This document shows, one piece after another, positions 34,030 through 46,521 of a DNA stretch of 64,000 bases. Position numbers and translations under genes: made by a program. The stretch's first letter is position 1. The number at the start of each line of letters is the position of its first letter. Where the stretch lies: positions 5,694,538-5,758,537 of the forward strand of contig NC_044981.1 of NCBI RefSeq assembly GCF_008728515.1. The letters run 5' to 3'. Under the pieces are notes generated by a model. That model saw nothing but the letters and a program-made list of their open reading frames with translations, was not told the DNA's origin and searched no databases. This stretch comes from Papio anubis. Its lineage: Eukaryota; Chordata; Mammalia; Primates; Cercopithecidae.

Positions 34030-34735
34030 TTAAAAACAGACTTCATTTTCTGAGCAGTTCTAGGTTCACAGAAAAATTGAGCAGAGTACAGACGTATCCC
34101 AGGTACCTTTGTCCCTACACGTGCACAACTTCCCTCATTATCAACATCCCCCACCAGAGTGGCGTGTTTGTTTCAATTAATGAACCAAGATTGACACATC
34201 TCTATCCCCCAGAGTCCGTGGTTTACTTTAGGGTTCATTCTCTGCATTGGGCATTTTATGGGTTTTGACAAATGCATTATGACATGTATCCATCATTATA
34301 ATATCAGAGTAGTCTCACTGCCCTACAAATCCTCTGTAACCTACTAATTCATCCCTTCCTCCCGCTTCCCCCTTGGCAACCACTGATCTTCTTACCCTCT
34401 TCATAGTTTCACCTTTTCCAGAATGTCATACAGTTGGAATCGTACAGTATGCAGCTTTTTCAGATTGGCTTCTTTCACTCAGTAATATGCATTTAAGGTT
34501 TCCCCATGCCTTTTCATGGCTTTGCAGCTCAATTCTCTTTGGTGCTAAGTAATATACCATTGTCTGCATGTACCCCAGTTTATCCCCTCACCTACTGAAG
34601 GATATCTTGATTGTTTCCAAGTTTTAGCAAATATTAATAAAGTGGCTCTAAACATCCACGTGCAGGTTTTTGTGTGGAAAAGGTTTTCAACTCCTTTCAT
34701 AAATAAGGGGTGTGGCTGCTGGAAGTTAACACAAC
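34030..34735 (-). mobile_element. Old L1 (L1M-type) 3' region, antisense
   Basis: The complement of an L1M tail: 'ggttcacagaaaaattgagcag', 'atcaacatcccccaccagag', 'gggttttgacaaatgc' and 'ccttttccagaatgtcatac'. No open frame. Confidence 0.85.
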
Positions 34736-35045
34736 TTTTACTTTGCCTTGATGGCTCTCAACCCAGGCTGCCCATTGCAACCATCTGGTGAGCATTTAAC
34801 AAATCCCTATGCCCACCCCCACCCAGGCCACTTAAACTAGACTCGGTGAGGGTGGGGCTTGAACAAAGTGTTAGCCAACCCATTGGGAGGTCCTCAAGTG
34901 CAGCCGGTGTTGAGCATCACCAATTCAGAGGCTGACACCAGATTCCCGAGTTTCTGCAGATTTCTACTCAGCTTCTCTACCAAGAGACATTCAGACTCTG
35001 AGAGCAGTAAGAAAATGGTTAAATGACCAAGTATTTGTTATGTTT
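34736..35045. other. No gene or recognised repeat
   Basis: Unique DNA before a microsatellite. Confidence 0.5.
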
Positions 35046-35062
35046 TATAAAACATTTCTTTT

Positions 35063-35144
35063 TAAAAATTTATATATATATATGTGTGTGTGTATGTGTA
35101 TATATGTATGTGTGTGTGTATATATATAAATACACACACACGTG

Positions 35145-35196
<52 letters not shown>
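35063..35196. repeat. Compound (TA)(TG)(TA)(CA)(TA)(GA) microsatellite
   Basis: About 130 bp: TA, TG and TATG runs, then CA, TA and finally 12 GA units that abut an antisense AluJ. The TG half and the CA half can pair as a hairpin. It lies inside the AluJ target duplication, so it grew from the Alu A-tail. Confidence 0.9.
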
Positions 35197-35197
<1 letters not shown>

Positions 35198-35752
35198 TCT
35201 CGCTCTGTTGCCCAAGCTGGAGTGCAGTCGTGTGATCATGGTTCACTGCAGCGATGAACCCAAGGGCCCAAATGATCAAGTGATTCTCCTGACTCAGCCT
35301 GTAGCTGGAACTACAGGCACATGCCATCACGCACAGCTAATTTTTTTTTTTTTTTTTTTTTTTTTTCTGAGATGGAGTCTTGCTTTGTCACCCAGGCTGG
35401 AGTGCAGTGGTGCAATCTCAGCTCACTGCAACCTCCACCTCCCAGGTTCAAGCGATTCTCCTGGCTCAGCCTCCTGAGTAGCTGGGATTACAGGTTGGCA
35501 CCACCGTGACTTTTTGTATTTTTAGTAGATACAGGGTTTCACCATGCTGGCCAGGCTGGTCTCATGATCCTCCCACCTCGGCCTCCCAAAGTGCTGGGAT
35601 TACAGACGCCCAGCTAATTTTTTTAACTTTTTTGTAGAAATGGGGTCTCCCTATGTTGCCTAGGCTGGTCTCAAACTCCTGGGCTCAAGTGATCCTCCTG
35701 CCTCAGCCTCCCAGAGTGCTGAGATTTCAGGTGTGAGCCACTGCGCCTGGCC
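35197..35752 (-). mobile_element. AluJ-like, antisense, split by a younger Alu
   Basis: The left piece 35197-35340 and right piece 35618-35752 form one diverged Alu. A probable duplication TATAAAACATTTCTTTT (35046-35062) / TATGAAACATTTTTATT (35753-35769) encloses it and the microsatellite. Confidence 0.85.
35341..35606 (-). mobile_element. AluS-like, antisense, inserted in AluJ
   Basis: Poly(T) at 35341-35366. The last about 20 bp of the consensus are missing. Duplication CGCACAGCTAA (35330-35340) / CGCCCAGCTAA (35607-35617). Confidence 0.9.
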
Positions 35753-35769
35753 TATGAAACATTTTTATT

Positions 35770-36180
35770 TTCATTTCTAGAAAAATCAATTTCATTTTTC
35801 TAGAGAGTTTCTATATGAAGTTAACATCAGCCCTTTTTCACTCCCTTTGACTGACAACAGGCCCCGGAAGGTCTCCTTTTAATGAATTTGAGCATCCCTG
35901 GGCCCAGTCAAGCCACCTTGGGCATTCCAATCAATTCCAACTTCTCCCAGCTCCCAGGGGCAACAGTTCTTGGTGTGAGGAACACGAACTTGATCCAAGT
36001 CCCTTCCTTCTGTGCCAGCTTGACCTAGCCAGTTCCTTACGGCTAACAGAGTGGACATCTGTCACTGTCTGCTTGGGGCAGGGTGAAGACCAGGAGATGT
36101 CTGAGGTGAAGGGGTCCTTGATGGGGGGTGGGGTGGAGTCCAGGCCAGTCCTCTGTGTGTTTATGTTGAAGCAGTGGTTA
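35770..36180. other. No gene or recognised repeat
   Basis: Unique DNA. Confidence 0.5.
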
Positions 36181-36472
36181 TTTATTTTTTTGAGACCGGG
36201 TCTTGCCCTGTTGCCCAGGCTGGAGGGCAATGGCGCAATCTTGGGTCACTGCAACCTCCGCCTCCCGGGTTCAAGTAATTCTCCTGCCTCAGCCTCCTGA
36301 GTAGCTGGGATTACAGGCGCCTGCCACCATGCCTGGCTAATTTTTTGTATCTTTAGTAGAGACAAGCTTTCACCATGTTGGCCAGGCTGGTCTCGAACTC
36401 CTAACCTTGTGATCCGCCCATCTTGGCCTTCCAGAGTGCTGGCATTACAGGTGTGAGCCATGGAGCCCAGCC
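36181..36472 (-). mobile_element. Alu (AluS-like), antisense
   Basis: A full-length reverse Alu with a short T-rich tail. No clear target duplication. Confidence 0.9.
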
Positions 36473-37900
36473 CCAGAATGTCTTTTTAATACACATTGAA
36501 CAGATATACACTGAGTAGCTCTCCTTGGATAGTGGGCTGGAGGGTCAGGCCCCCGCCATGCGACATCCCCTGCTTGACGACCTGGTGCCTCAGGCACTTC
36601 TGAGAAACTTGTAGAGTCCCAAAGGCGACATGTTGAGCCTTATTTTCCACAGATGACATGGGGATAGGGTGGGCAGCGATCCTAGAAGAAACCCCCCCAT
36701 TTCATAAGATCTGTTGGGGCCAGCCTTTCAGTCTTCAGATGTGTCTTGTGTGCGAGGCACTGTAGCTCCTCTCCAAATGGTGTTAAGTGTCTCCCTACTC
36801 TCCTCCCCCTTGTTCCTCCCACCTGTGTTCTGTCCTTGCCCTCCCTGCTCTCTCCTTCCCCTCCCCTCCCTCCGCCTTCCCTCCTCCCCCTCCCCAGGCC
36901 AACTCTGAAGGACAAATGTTTTCCCCCAAGAGAGGCAGTTGCTCTCAGATGAGGAGCTAACCTACGAATGCTCAGATGCCCCAATGTTAAGGGAAATCAT
37001 CTTCCTTGAAAGTCAGACCCTAAGCATTTGGGCTCTCCCAGGTTTCCCTCGTCCTGAGTGGAGCTTGGAGCCACTGAATCCAGGGCAGCCGAGCAAGCAA
37101 CTTCTAAGCAAACGAGTGTGGGGCTCTGAGTGGGAGAGAGGAGGAAGTCTGAGAGTGAAAAAGGAATCTGTTGCTCTTCCACTTCTTCCTCCCCTCCTTC
37201 TACTTTCTCTCTTGCTTTCTCTGCCTTTCGTTGCTTTGACTCTCCAGAAATTCTCCCTGGAGCTGCAAAGTGGCGTCACTGAAACTTTCCAGAAATGAGC
37301 TGAAGTCACTCAAGGAAGGCCTTGGGAACTAGGGTTTGGCCCAGTGGGCAACGCATCGTAGACATTCACATGCGCTCCAGCACTGAACACTGTGCAACCT
37401 GGCAGGTAAGTACTCAATCTTTATGATGGTGGTAATGAATCCAGATAACACCTCCAGTGCACGCTTCCTTTCTCTGCCCCTGGAACATCCCTGAAGCACG
37501 TGTGGTGCAGGATCTTTGAAGCAGTAATCATGAAATGTTTGGCACTGAGCTGTCTGCTCTGACCCAGGAAGAGGCATTAGAGGAATTCTGTGGAAGGTTT
37601 GCAGAGGTCATTGACCCAGGATGCTGCTGGAACCCCAGCAGGAGGGGAGGTCCCAGGAATAGCACATCACTTGTCCTGCACAAAGGGAACCACTGGGAGC
37701 CCAGAACGGAAAAAACACCATGTGCTTCTTACTCCTGCTGGAGAGGAAGAGGAGAGACCTGGAGAAGGTTGCAACAAGAGCAGCTGAGATGACCACGATT
37801 AATGAGACATGGCTGCAGAGGTCAGACTCCAAAAGGACTCTCAAAGGTCAGTGGCTGGGGGTTGTTTGGGCTCATTCATGATGATGCCTGCTACAAAGAG
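36473..37900. other. No supported gene; includes a polypyrimidine stretch
   Basis: A C/T-rich stretch (about 36785-36900, roughly 90 percent pyrimidine), then a purine-poor patch at 37175-37220. The 119-codon plus frame (36939-37298) has no domain. Confidence 0.5.
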
Positions 37901-38830
37901 CTTTAAAATAGGCAGCAACTCCAAAAAGTCAACAATGAAAACACAAACATCCCAGTGAAAAAGCAGAGAGAGGACTTGAGCAGACCTTCTTCAAAGGAGA
38001 CAGATAGCCATTCAGCACAGGAAAAGGGGCTAAACCTCGATAATCATTAAGAAATGCAAATCAAAACTACAGCGAGATACCACCTCACACCCATTAGAAT
38101 GGCCATAGCTAAAAATAAATAGAAAATAACAGGCATTGAAGACATGACAAAACTGGAACCCTCATGCACGGTCGGTGGGAATGTAAAACGGTACAATCGT
38201 TGTGGACAACAGTATTGAGGTTTCTCAAAATAAATAAATAAATAAACATAGAATTATCATATGATCCAGCAATCCCACCTTTGGGTATACAACCAAAATA
38301 ACTGAAAGCAGGGGCTTAAACAGATATTTGTACACCTATGTGCCTGGCAGCATTACTCACAATAGCCTGAAGATGGAAGCAACCCGTATGTCCACTGAAG
38401 GCCGAATGAATAAACAAAATGTGGTCTATCCAGACAATGAAATACATTCAGCCTTAAAGAGGAAGGGAATTCTGCCACACGCTGCCACATGGATGACCCT
38501 TGAGAACGTACTGCTCAATGAAATGAGCCAGGCACAAAAAGACAAATTCTCCGTGATTCCACTCACATGTGCACCTACAATTGTGAAATTCATAGACAGC
38601 GAGTGACATGGTGGTTGCCAGGGACTAGAGGGAGGGAGGAATGGGGCGTTAGTGTTCATGGGTTCAGGGTTTCAGTTTGGGACAGTGAAAAAGTCCTGAA
38701 GCTGAGTGGTGGTGATGGCTGCACAACAATGTGAACGTGCTCAATACCATTCAATGATGTCCTTCGAAATGGCTAAGATGGCACATTTTATATTATGTAT
38801 ATTTTATTGCATGATGATATTTAAAAGATG
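37901..38830 (+). mobile_element. Old L1 (L1MB-like) 3' region, sense
   Basis: Sense ORF2 end and 3' UTR: 'cgagataccacctcacaccc', 'gatccagcaatcccaccttt' and 'gtggttgccagggactagag'. Small AAAT units occur at 38229-38250. Frames are broken. Confidence 0.85.
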
Positions 38831-40208
38831 GGCAGGGAAGGAAGTGGTGATGAGTGTGGGCAGGGGTTTGAATTTGTGTCCCGGAAACCAGAACAGGCCA
38901 GGAGGCCAGGAGAGAGAACCCACAGGAGAGGCTCCCACACACTGCCCCGCAGAGGGTCCTTCCCCTAGGGCTGTGCATAGGTACCCAGGGGCCCAGGTTC
39001 CTCGAGGGCTGTATGAACTCCCTGCAGGCAGGGGCTGGCAGAATCAGAGCAGCAGAGGATTCCAGCAGATGTCCCCAGGGGCAGGAGGGTGAGGCTGCAC
39101 TGAGGTCCCTGGCCTCATTGGTCAAGGGGTTTAGAGAAGAATGTCAGATAGCACTAGTGCTCTTGGGGCTTCAGGAGCCAGCGCTGAATCTCAGATCAGC
39201 TTCCTCCTCAGTCTGCATAGAAGGCTGGAAGCGCTGCCAAACAGGGTCCTGAACTGTTGGGGGCAGGTTGGGGAGTCTGCCAGTCTCTATTGGCAGGTTG
39301 GCCAGTAGAGACACTGTTCCCCATTGGCCACCACTGCCATGACGGGAGGACCTGGGTGGGAGGTTTCTGGAGCTCAAACCGCCAAGCCAGCATGTGTGAC
39401 GCGGGCTGGATTTGAAGGAGGAGCTCAAGGCAGTGGGAGAAATGCAGTCTCAGCGGTTGAGGTCCCTCTGCATTCGTGGCGTTCACTAGCTTGACCCTCT
39501 CTAGCCCCTTAGCAGAGACAATGACGCATCCCTGTATCCCTGCCCATTGGCTGGACCTTCTGTGCTCAATCCCACCTCACTTTCTGCTTCCAGTTCCTCG
39601 TTTCAAGCGGAAATCTCACCGTTTCTAACGCTCTTGGCGGGGGCTTCTGTCTTCTGCTCTGAACTTTTGCTGAGACGTCATGGCAGGATTCAATCTCTCT
39701 AGTTTTGACCCCTCTGGCTCCTGCCATCCTTGAACCCACCTGGCCTGCTCTGGCCCCTGGGCCTGCTCTATGCATCTGTCCCCTGTGAGAGAAACTGCCC
39801 ATGGGATGATGGGTGTTCAGGGCTGCCTTCAGGACGCGGCTTCAAAAGGCAACGGCCCCTGAGTCTCTGTGGTGCTGAGGAAGGTAAGGAATGGGGACAA
39901 GGGGGACAACCACCGTGCCCCAGAGCAGGCTGCCGAGGAGGTGTCCGGGAGGACTCTCCCCTGTTATCACAGGCCCCGAGGCTGGACGGGCCTGGTGGTG
40001 AGCAACAGCGTGGTGTGTTTGTGGTCTTGTGGGAGGTGGAAGGAAACAAGCGCAGAATCAGGGGAGAATCGCCCCGAGTCACCCACAGGACGGTACTCAA
40101 GACCCAGCAGCAGCACTGGGCTTCAAGCCACCAGCCATCCTCTCCAGATGCTGCTCCCCTGACAGGAGAGCAGAAGGCTCCATTCCACGCCCACCATCAG
40201 TGCATTTT
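38831..40208. other. No supported gene; unique GC-richer DNA
   Basis: Overlapping frames up to 162 codons (39730-40218 +) exist on both strands but without recognisable domains, and no repeat is identified. Confidence 0.5.
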
Positions 40209-40254
40209 CTCAGAGTGAAGCTCACTAACTTCTCAGAGTGAGGCTCACTAATGT
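40209..40254 (+). repeat. 23-bp tandem duplication
   Basis: Two units of TTCTCAGAGTGARGCTCACT plus AAC, with one or two differences. Confidence 0.85.
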
Positions 40255-40398
40255 TCACTAGCTGAGCCTTGAAGCGTGCTTAGGGGAGGCAAGAAGGAGG
40301 AGAGCCAGGCTCTGAGTCTGGGAGAAGGTGACGCTGAGCACTGTTTCTGTACTAAATGCACACGAATCAACCTGCCACTTCCTCTAGCTCAGGACTTG
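40255..40398. other. Unique spacer
   Basis: Nothing recognised. Confidence 0.4.
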
Positions 40399-40409
40399 TC
40401 CCTGTCACC

Positions 40410-40701
40410 TTTTTTTTTTTAGATGGAGTTTCACTCTTTTTGCCCAGGCTGGAGTGCAGTGGCGTGACCCTGGCTCACTGCAACCTCCACCTCCCGGTTC
40501 AAGTGATTCTCCTGCTTCAGCCTCCTGAGTCACTGGGATTACAGCCCCCACCACCATGCCTGGGTAATTTCTGTATTTTTAGTACAGATGAGGTTTCACC
40601 ATGTTGTCCAGGCTGACCTCAAACTCCTGACCTCAGGTGATCCACCCACCTCGGCCTCCGAAAGTGCTGGGATTACAGGAGTTTGCCACCATGCCTGGCC
40701 A
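40410..40701 (-). mobile_element. Alu (AluS-like), antisense
   Basis: Poly(T) at 40410-40420. Perfect duplication TCCCTGTCACC at 40399-40409 and 40702-40712. Confidence 0.95.
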
Positions 40702-40929
40702 TCCCTGTCACCATTACACAGCATTATCCACAGCTCAGTGTCTGCAGGGCCAGGGTTTGGCCTCTCTCCATGTTCCTGTGAAGAGCCTTCATTGGGATCA
40801 TCCCGGGCCATAGAGCTTGAACGTGCTGTCCGGCTAGCCCCTCCACTAGGGCAGCAAGGAGAAAGAAGCTTATTTATTTATTTAAAGTTAAAGCAACAGC
40901 AACTCAACTAAACAGCAGGGGAACAAATC

Positions 40930-41601
40930 CAGACAGTCCCCCACTTATGATGTTTCCATTTATAATTTTTCAACTTTATGATGATATGAAAGTGACATGC
41001 ATTCAGTAGAAACCGTACTTCCATACCCATACAACCATTCTGTATTTCACTTTCAGTACAGTATTCCATAAATTACATGAGATGTTCAACACAAATAGGC
41101 TTTGTGTTAGATGATTTTGCCCGATCATAGGCTAATGAAAGTTCTGAGCACACTTAAGGTAGGCCAGGCTAAGCTGTGATGCCGGGTATATTAGGTGCAT
41201 TAAATACACTTTTTAATTTTAATATTTATTTATTTAGAGACAGGGTCTCTCTCTGTCACCCCGGCTGGAGTGCAGTGGCTCCATTTTGGCTCACTGCAAC
41301 CTCCACCTCCCGGGCTCAAGTGATCCTCCCACCTCAGCCTCCTGAGTAGCTGGGACCACAGGCGTGCTCCACTATGCCCAGCTAATTTTTGTATTTTTAG
41401 TAGAGATGGGATTTCGCTATGTTGCCTAGGCTGGTCTTGAACTCCTGAGCTCAAGTGATTTGCCTGCCTCAGCCTCCCGAAGTGCTGGGATTACAGGCAT
41501 GAGCCACACTGCCTGGCCTAAAAATACTTTTGACTTATGGTCTTATCAACCAACAGTGAGTTTATTGGGGCATAACCCCATCGTAAGTCAAGGAACATCT
41601 G
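40930..41601 (+). mobile_element. Tigger-family non-autonomous DNA element, split by AluJ
   Basis: The left end 'cagacagtcccccacttatgatg' is mirrored by the right end 'catcgtaagtcaaggaacatctg', a terminal inverted repeat. Internal text 'attcagtagaaaccgtactt' and 'aataggctttgtgttagatga' is typical of a TcMar-Tigger MITE-like family. The exact family is not assigned. An AluJ-like insertion at 41214-41518 splits it. Confidence 0.75.
41214..41518 (-). mobile_element. AluJ-like, antisense
   Basis: A full-length reverse Alu with a T/A-rich tail ('ttaatatttatttattt') and AluJ-type 'ttgcctaggctggtcttgaactcctgagc' text. Approximate duplication of 'taaatacactttt' on the two sides. Confidence 0.9.
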
Positions 41602-41607
41602 TAAATC

Positions 41608-42505
41608 AATTAAAAACTGGACGCAGGACCGGAATAGACATTTCTCAAGAGAAGACATACAAATGGCCAATAGGTGTATGAGAAAATGCTCATCATTAAT
41701 CATCATGGAAATGAAAATTAAAACCACAACAAGATAGCGCCTCACACCTGCCAGGATGGCTAAGGATGTGGAGAAAAGCGAACCCTTGCACATTTGGTGG
41801 AGATGTAAGTTAGTGCAGCCATTGTGTAAAACAATATAGAGGTTCTGCAAAAAATTAAAAATGGAACTCCCGTATGATCCAGCAATCCCACTACTGGGGA
41901 TATATCCAAAGCAAATGAAATCAGTATGTGGAAGAGATATCCGCACTCCCATGTCATTGAACATTTTCCACAGTAGCCAAGATGGGAGTATCCATCAATG
42001 GATGAATGGATAAAGAAAATATGATGTATATACACAATGTAATACTGTTCAGCCTCTAAAAAGAAGGAAATCCTGTCCTTTGTAACATGGATGAACCTAG
42101 AGGACATTAGGTAAGTGAAATAAGCCAGGCACTGAAAACCAAACACAGCATGATCCCAGTTACATGGGGAATCTAAACAAAAGTCAAACTCATAGAAACA
42201 AAGAATAGGATGGTGGTTGCCAGGGGTCAGGGGCTTGGGGGGCTTGGGGAGATGTTGATTAAAAGATTAAAATTTTCATTTAGACAGAAGGAAGAAGTTC
42301 AAGACATCTATTGTACAACATGGTGACTATAGTTAATATATGGCATACTTGAAAATTGCTAATAGTGTATTTTAAGTATTCTCATCGCAAAAATGTATGT
42401 GAGGTAATGCACAGGTTAATTAGCTTGGATCAGCCATTCTATGTGTCAAAATATCAAAACTTACTGTACACACAAATATATACAATTTTGTCAGTTAAAA
42501 AAAGT
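41608..42505 (+). mobile_element. Old L1 (L1MA-like) 3' region, sense
   Basis: The end of ORF2 and the 3' UTR: 'gatccagcaatcccactact', 'ggtggttgccaggggtcagg', 'gtgactatagttaatatatgg' and 'tgtgaggtaatgcacaggtt'. Broken frames. A small deletion lies near 41760. Confidence 0.9.
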
Positions 42506-44664
42506 TACAGATTTTATTTTATCTAGACAAAAACAAGAGATATAAGAGAACAAACTAACACCAGCAGCCACTGTGACCATTTGAGCCCACCCATGGGGGA
42601 TGGTTACTTTACATGTGTTGTATCTTATCTGGCTCTCTCTCTCCAACCCTGCAGGGCAGGTGGCATCTCCTCTCAACCATGAGGGAACAGAGGCTCAGCC
42701 AGCACGTTGAGGCACCAGAATTCAAAAGCCCAGTATCCTCCCAGGACTCCATCAAAGCAGATGTGCAGAGGGCAGGAAGGGCCTGAGCAGAACCAGTGCC
42801 CCTGGGGGAGGCCCACGGAACCTTCAGGAAAATAAGACAGGCACAGGAAAGAGATGTTCAGCGTCTGAAGACAAAGCCACAATGAAAGCCACCATTCTGG
42901 GTTTGGGAATGTAAAGAACTTCAAACCAGATAAATGAAGACTGCAGAAGAAAGAGGAAGAAATGGAAGTTGCTCTCTGACAGGACAACATGAATTTGGCA
43001 AGGGGTGGATTAGGCCGAGTGCTATCCGCGGTGATGAAACGCAGCAGCCGGTGGTCATGAAATATTTATGAATGGGGAGAGGATGCTGCATTCTGCAGTG
43101 CAGCACAGGGGAAAGCGAAGTTTCCAGAATACTGTAATAGCAAAACCCTCTATTCATTATTGGAAGCAAGCTGTAATGCCAGTTCCTATGGCAACGGGGT
43201 CCCCAATGGATTTTGTGCTCTTTTTTTTTTTTTTTTAAAGCTGCTCCCATTTACTATGGTACATTGCATTTTATTTTCTACCGGAGGTTTTGTGCTTGTC
43301 CTCTGCAAATGAATTCATCCTGTCCTCATAGTGGCTGGTGTGGAGACCGACAGGCTGGGGCCTGGGGAAAGTTAAAGATTATGCAACTTTGAGCTAAATG
43401 TTCTGTAAGGACATTGATGACCGCTACCAGCACTTTCACTTCTGAGGGGAAAAGAAGGGGAGGGCAGGAAAGAGGTGGGGAAGGGAATAACTAGGGTGCA
43501 TGGCTAATAAGAGGGCATCTATCCCAGCCCCTACAGGCATGATCTTTGCAACCCAGGCTTGCACCAGGGAAGAGTCCTTGAACCCAGCCGGGCTCTCCAA
43601 CAACGTGCCTGCTGCAGCCGCAGTGGAAGCTGATACTTGCACAGAAAGCTCAGACACAGAGTCCTCTGGGGTAGGGGTGTTGGAGAGAACAGTGGCTTGG
43701 TTCCCAGGGGAGCAGGCTGCCCCTCCCAGAGAAGCGCTGCAGGCCTCCTCCACCTGTAGGCCCAATCTCTCTGCACCACGCCCCCATGACTTATCACTTC
43801 CCCCTCAGTGTGAAGTGGGAGTTTAATTTGGTGGTCCTTTGAATGCGGGTCTTCCAGAGGAGATGTTTCTGTGATTGCCTGGCCATGGACTGCTGTTCAC
43901 AGAGACAGTCTGTCCCAGGCCACAGGAGCGCCTCAGAACCTCTCTGGGGCGTGGGCGAAGCGGTCAACAGCGGCTTCCTCCATCTTGCCCCGGACAGCTT
44001 GATGACGGAACAGTCCGCCACTCATTCAGGAAGAGGCTGCCTCCAGGGGCCAAATTGTACGTGTCCCTCTCAGGGCTGCAGCTGTGACTTGGGAGGTGTC
44101 CTGTCTGTGCAGCTGTGACTTGGTGGCCTCATGAGGGCTGTGTGAGTCCTGATAAATGGCATAGGATGGGGAGTCCCCTTAATGGGGGCCAGTACAGGTC
44201 TCCTGTCCATGGGGCTATTCCAGGCTAAAAATAGATTCTACCGCTGCAGAATGACTATGCTGGCTCTACTGTGCTTTCTAAGTCACCAAAGGGACTCACA
44301 AGCATGTGTGAGCGAACTGGGAGGATGCCAGAAGAGGGATGAAATAAAAATTGTGTATGCATATCTTTCTTTTTGTGGAATTCTACCTGGAGCCGTAGGA
44401 ACGCGACTTACCACTCATGGGAAAGGCTTGCCCAGAGCCAAGGAGGAGCTGCAGGGACGTTTCTCCCAAGTCATCCGTTCTCCGCGTTTAGACTTCATCC
44501 TTAGGACGAACCTTCAGGCCCCCAGGCTGCCTGCTGACCTCCCTGGCATGGGTGGGAACTGGGAGCTCATTGGTAAGCAGAGGATTCAGGACTATCGACT
44601 GAGCCCCACCTCCTCTGTGTCACGCACCGTGCTGTGACTTTGGGGTCATCATCTCTCATCACCT
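42506..44664. other. No supported gene; unique DNA with one candidate regulatory patch
   Basis: Frames of about 105-109 codons exist on both strands without domains. An A-poor GC stretch lies near 43900-44000. See 43015-43215. Confidence 0.5.
43015..43215. promoter_or_regulatory. Candidate conserved non-coding element (weak)
   Basis: An unbroken non-repeat segment with close-packed binding-site-like words: 'gaaatatttatgaat' (MEF2/POU/FOX-like), 'ctattcattatt' (homeobox-like) and 'cctatggcaacg' (half of an RFX X-box). This is word-level evidence only. I cannot see conservation. Confidence 0.25.
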
Positions 44665-44800
44665 CTGCACAGGAAGATTATCTCCCCAACTTTGTAATGA
44701 GGAAACGGAGGCTGCAGGAGGTAAGTCACTGCCCAGGCCACACTGCTCCTCAGAGGCAGAGCTGAGATCAGAACCCACTTCTGTCTGACCCCAAAACCTG
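44665..44800 (-). mobile_element. MIR, antisense
   Basis: 'gaggaaacggaggctgcagg' and 'gcagagctgagatcagaaccc' match the antisense MIR core. Confidence 0.65.
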
Positions 44801-45741
44801 TGCCAAATGCCTTGCTTGATGGCCTCTTGCAGGGAAGGGCAGTGTCCCATTGCAGCCAGGCCTTAGCCCAATACCAGGCTCTGCAGGCTCCACATCGCTT
44901 TCCCAAGGCCCAAAGCGGGTACACTGCAAAATGCTGGGGGTGTAGGAAGAAGATATCAGAAATTCTAGTTACGGTTTCCTCTTATCCTAGTAAAATACCA
45001 ACTTTTATGTCTGCATTGTGATGCATTTATTAGCTCAGTAGCACATTTATAGAATTTATAAATCAATAAACCTTCACATTGTGGAATACGTGCTCAAGTT
45101 TATTTTACTGATATTGGAAGTGAGCAAAAAGACTAGAGTCTCATGTTCAAGAGAGTGACCAGGGTCCACCCCAGGGCTCCTCGGGGGCCAGAAAGGACGG
45201 CTTGCCGAGGGCGGCCTCCATCTTCACTTGCAGCATTGTTGGTTCCCCGGGATCCTTCCAGGCCCGCTCGACTCTGATCTCAGTCCCCTGTGCGTTTCTG
45301 TAGGAAGCTCGCTTTTTACTAGACCTGAGAGTGCAGGAAAGCCCTGTTCCCTTGGGAGGCTGGCTGTGTGCTCTGCTGCTGTTTACTCTCTATGGGGGCT
45401 CTCCAGTGGTCCAGTGGGCATTACAGGAGCACAGAGAGAACGGGGGGAATGGAGAAGAGGGAGTGAAGGGCACACACACTCAGACCCCACCGGACACCTA
45501 CAGAAGGCCTGAGGGGACAGCCCTTTCTGAAGTGACGCCTTCCTCTGTTGGGCAGCCAGGAGCCTTCCCTGGTGGGATCCATGAAGCCCTCGGGGTGGGG
45601 CAGGGTATGTGAGATGGGCACAGAGCCCCTTCTGTTTCCTTCTCAGGCCAGAATCATAACTGTCCATGCATTCCTTAAAAGCAGAGAGGGAGCCTCTCCT
45701 TCCCTATCCATCAACAGCCTTCAGTGTCTAATTACACGTAT
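44801..45741. other. No gene or recognised repeat
   Basis: Unique DNA. Confidence 0.5.
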
Positions 45742-45915
45742 GGAGCTTCAGTTCCCTTCTCTGTAAAATGGGGCTAATACTAATAAGACCTCTTCAGGGC
45801 GGTGTGGGAAGTCAGTGAAACTCCAGCATCTCCAAAACCACCCAGCAGATCGTAGGATCTTGAAGTAAGCACAGTGTTTGGCATACAGTAGGCGCTCATC
45901 AATGCTGGTTCCTTT
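45742..45915 (+). mobile_element. MIR, sense
   Basis: 'ttctctgtaaaatggggcta' and 'ggcatacagtaggcgctcat' are MIR 3' landmarks. Confidence 0.75.
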
Positions 45916-45922
45916 CACTCTC

Positions 45923-45995
45923 TGCCACTTGCTGCCTATGTGTGACTTAACGTCCCAATGCCTCAGTTTCTTCATTTTGAAATGAAAGATGATGG
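45923..45995 (+). mobile_element. MIR fragment, sense
   Basis: 'gccacttgctgcctatgtgtgac' style core with 'cctcagtttcttcattttg'. Confidence 0.6.
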
Positions 45996-46129
45996 CTATC
46001 CTCAACTTCAGACGAGATCAGGCACGTTCAGGGTGGTATGGCCATAGACCCCAACTTCAAAACAACAGGCACGTCCACTCAATTCAGGTAGCACCCACCA
46101 ACTGTGCCATGGGCTTAAGAGGCAGGAAG

Positions 46130-46360
46130 AGCGCGGTGTGAGCCCACGGCTTCGGCTCCTGTTGCTCACTCTCTGCATATCCTTATGCAGTTATCTGGGG
46201 TCACGTGCTGGCCTTTTTGAGTCTCAATTTTCTTATTTGTAAGCTGGGGATAGTCATATCTCATTAGATTTTTAGGAGGACTAAATGGGACAATAAATAT
46301 AAAATGTTCAGCACCAAACTTAGTCTATGATCAGTGCTCAACAAATATTAGTCACTGGTA
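46130..46360 (+). mobile_element. MIR, sense
   Basis: 'tcaattttcttatttgtaag', 'aggactaaatgggacaataa' and 'cagtgctcaacaaatatta' follow the MIR order. Confidence 0.65.
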
Positions 46361-46521
46361 ATAGCAGAACCACCTGCATTATGATGCTGTCATTTCCAGG
46401 CCCTCATGAGGATTCTCATTTACTAGTCATATCAGCCCTGCAAAACGGACACTATTGCTTCCATTATACAGTTGAGGAAACTGAGGCTCAGAGAAGCTAA
46501 GTAACTTCTTCAAAGTTACCC

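Noticed and set aside
35063..35196. Regulatory TATA array
   Set aside because: It is a compound microsatellite derived from an Alu tail.
39730..40218. 162-codon plus frame as a coding exon
   Set aside because: Competing frames on both strands, no domain and no clear splice or promoter context.
44077..44125. Repeated 15-base word 'gcagctgtgacttgg'
   Set aside because: Two copies only, with no wider structure.
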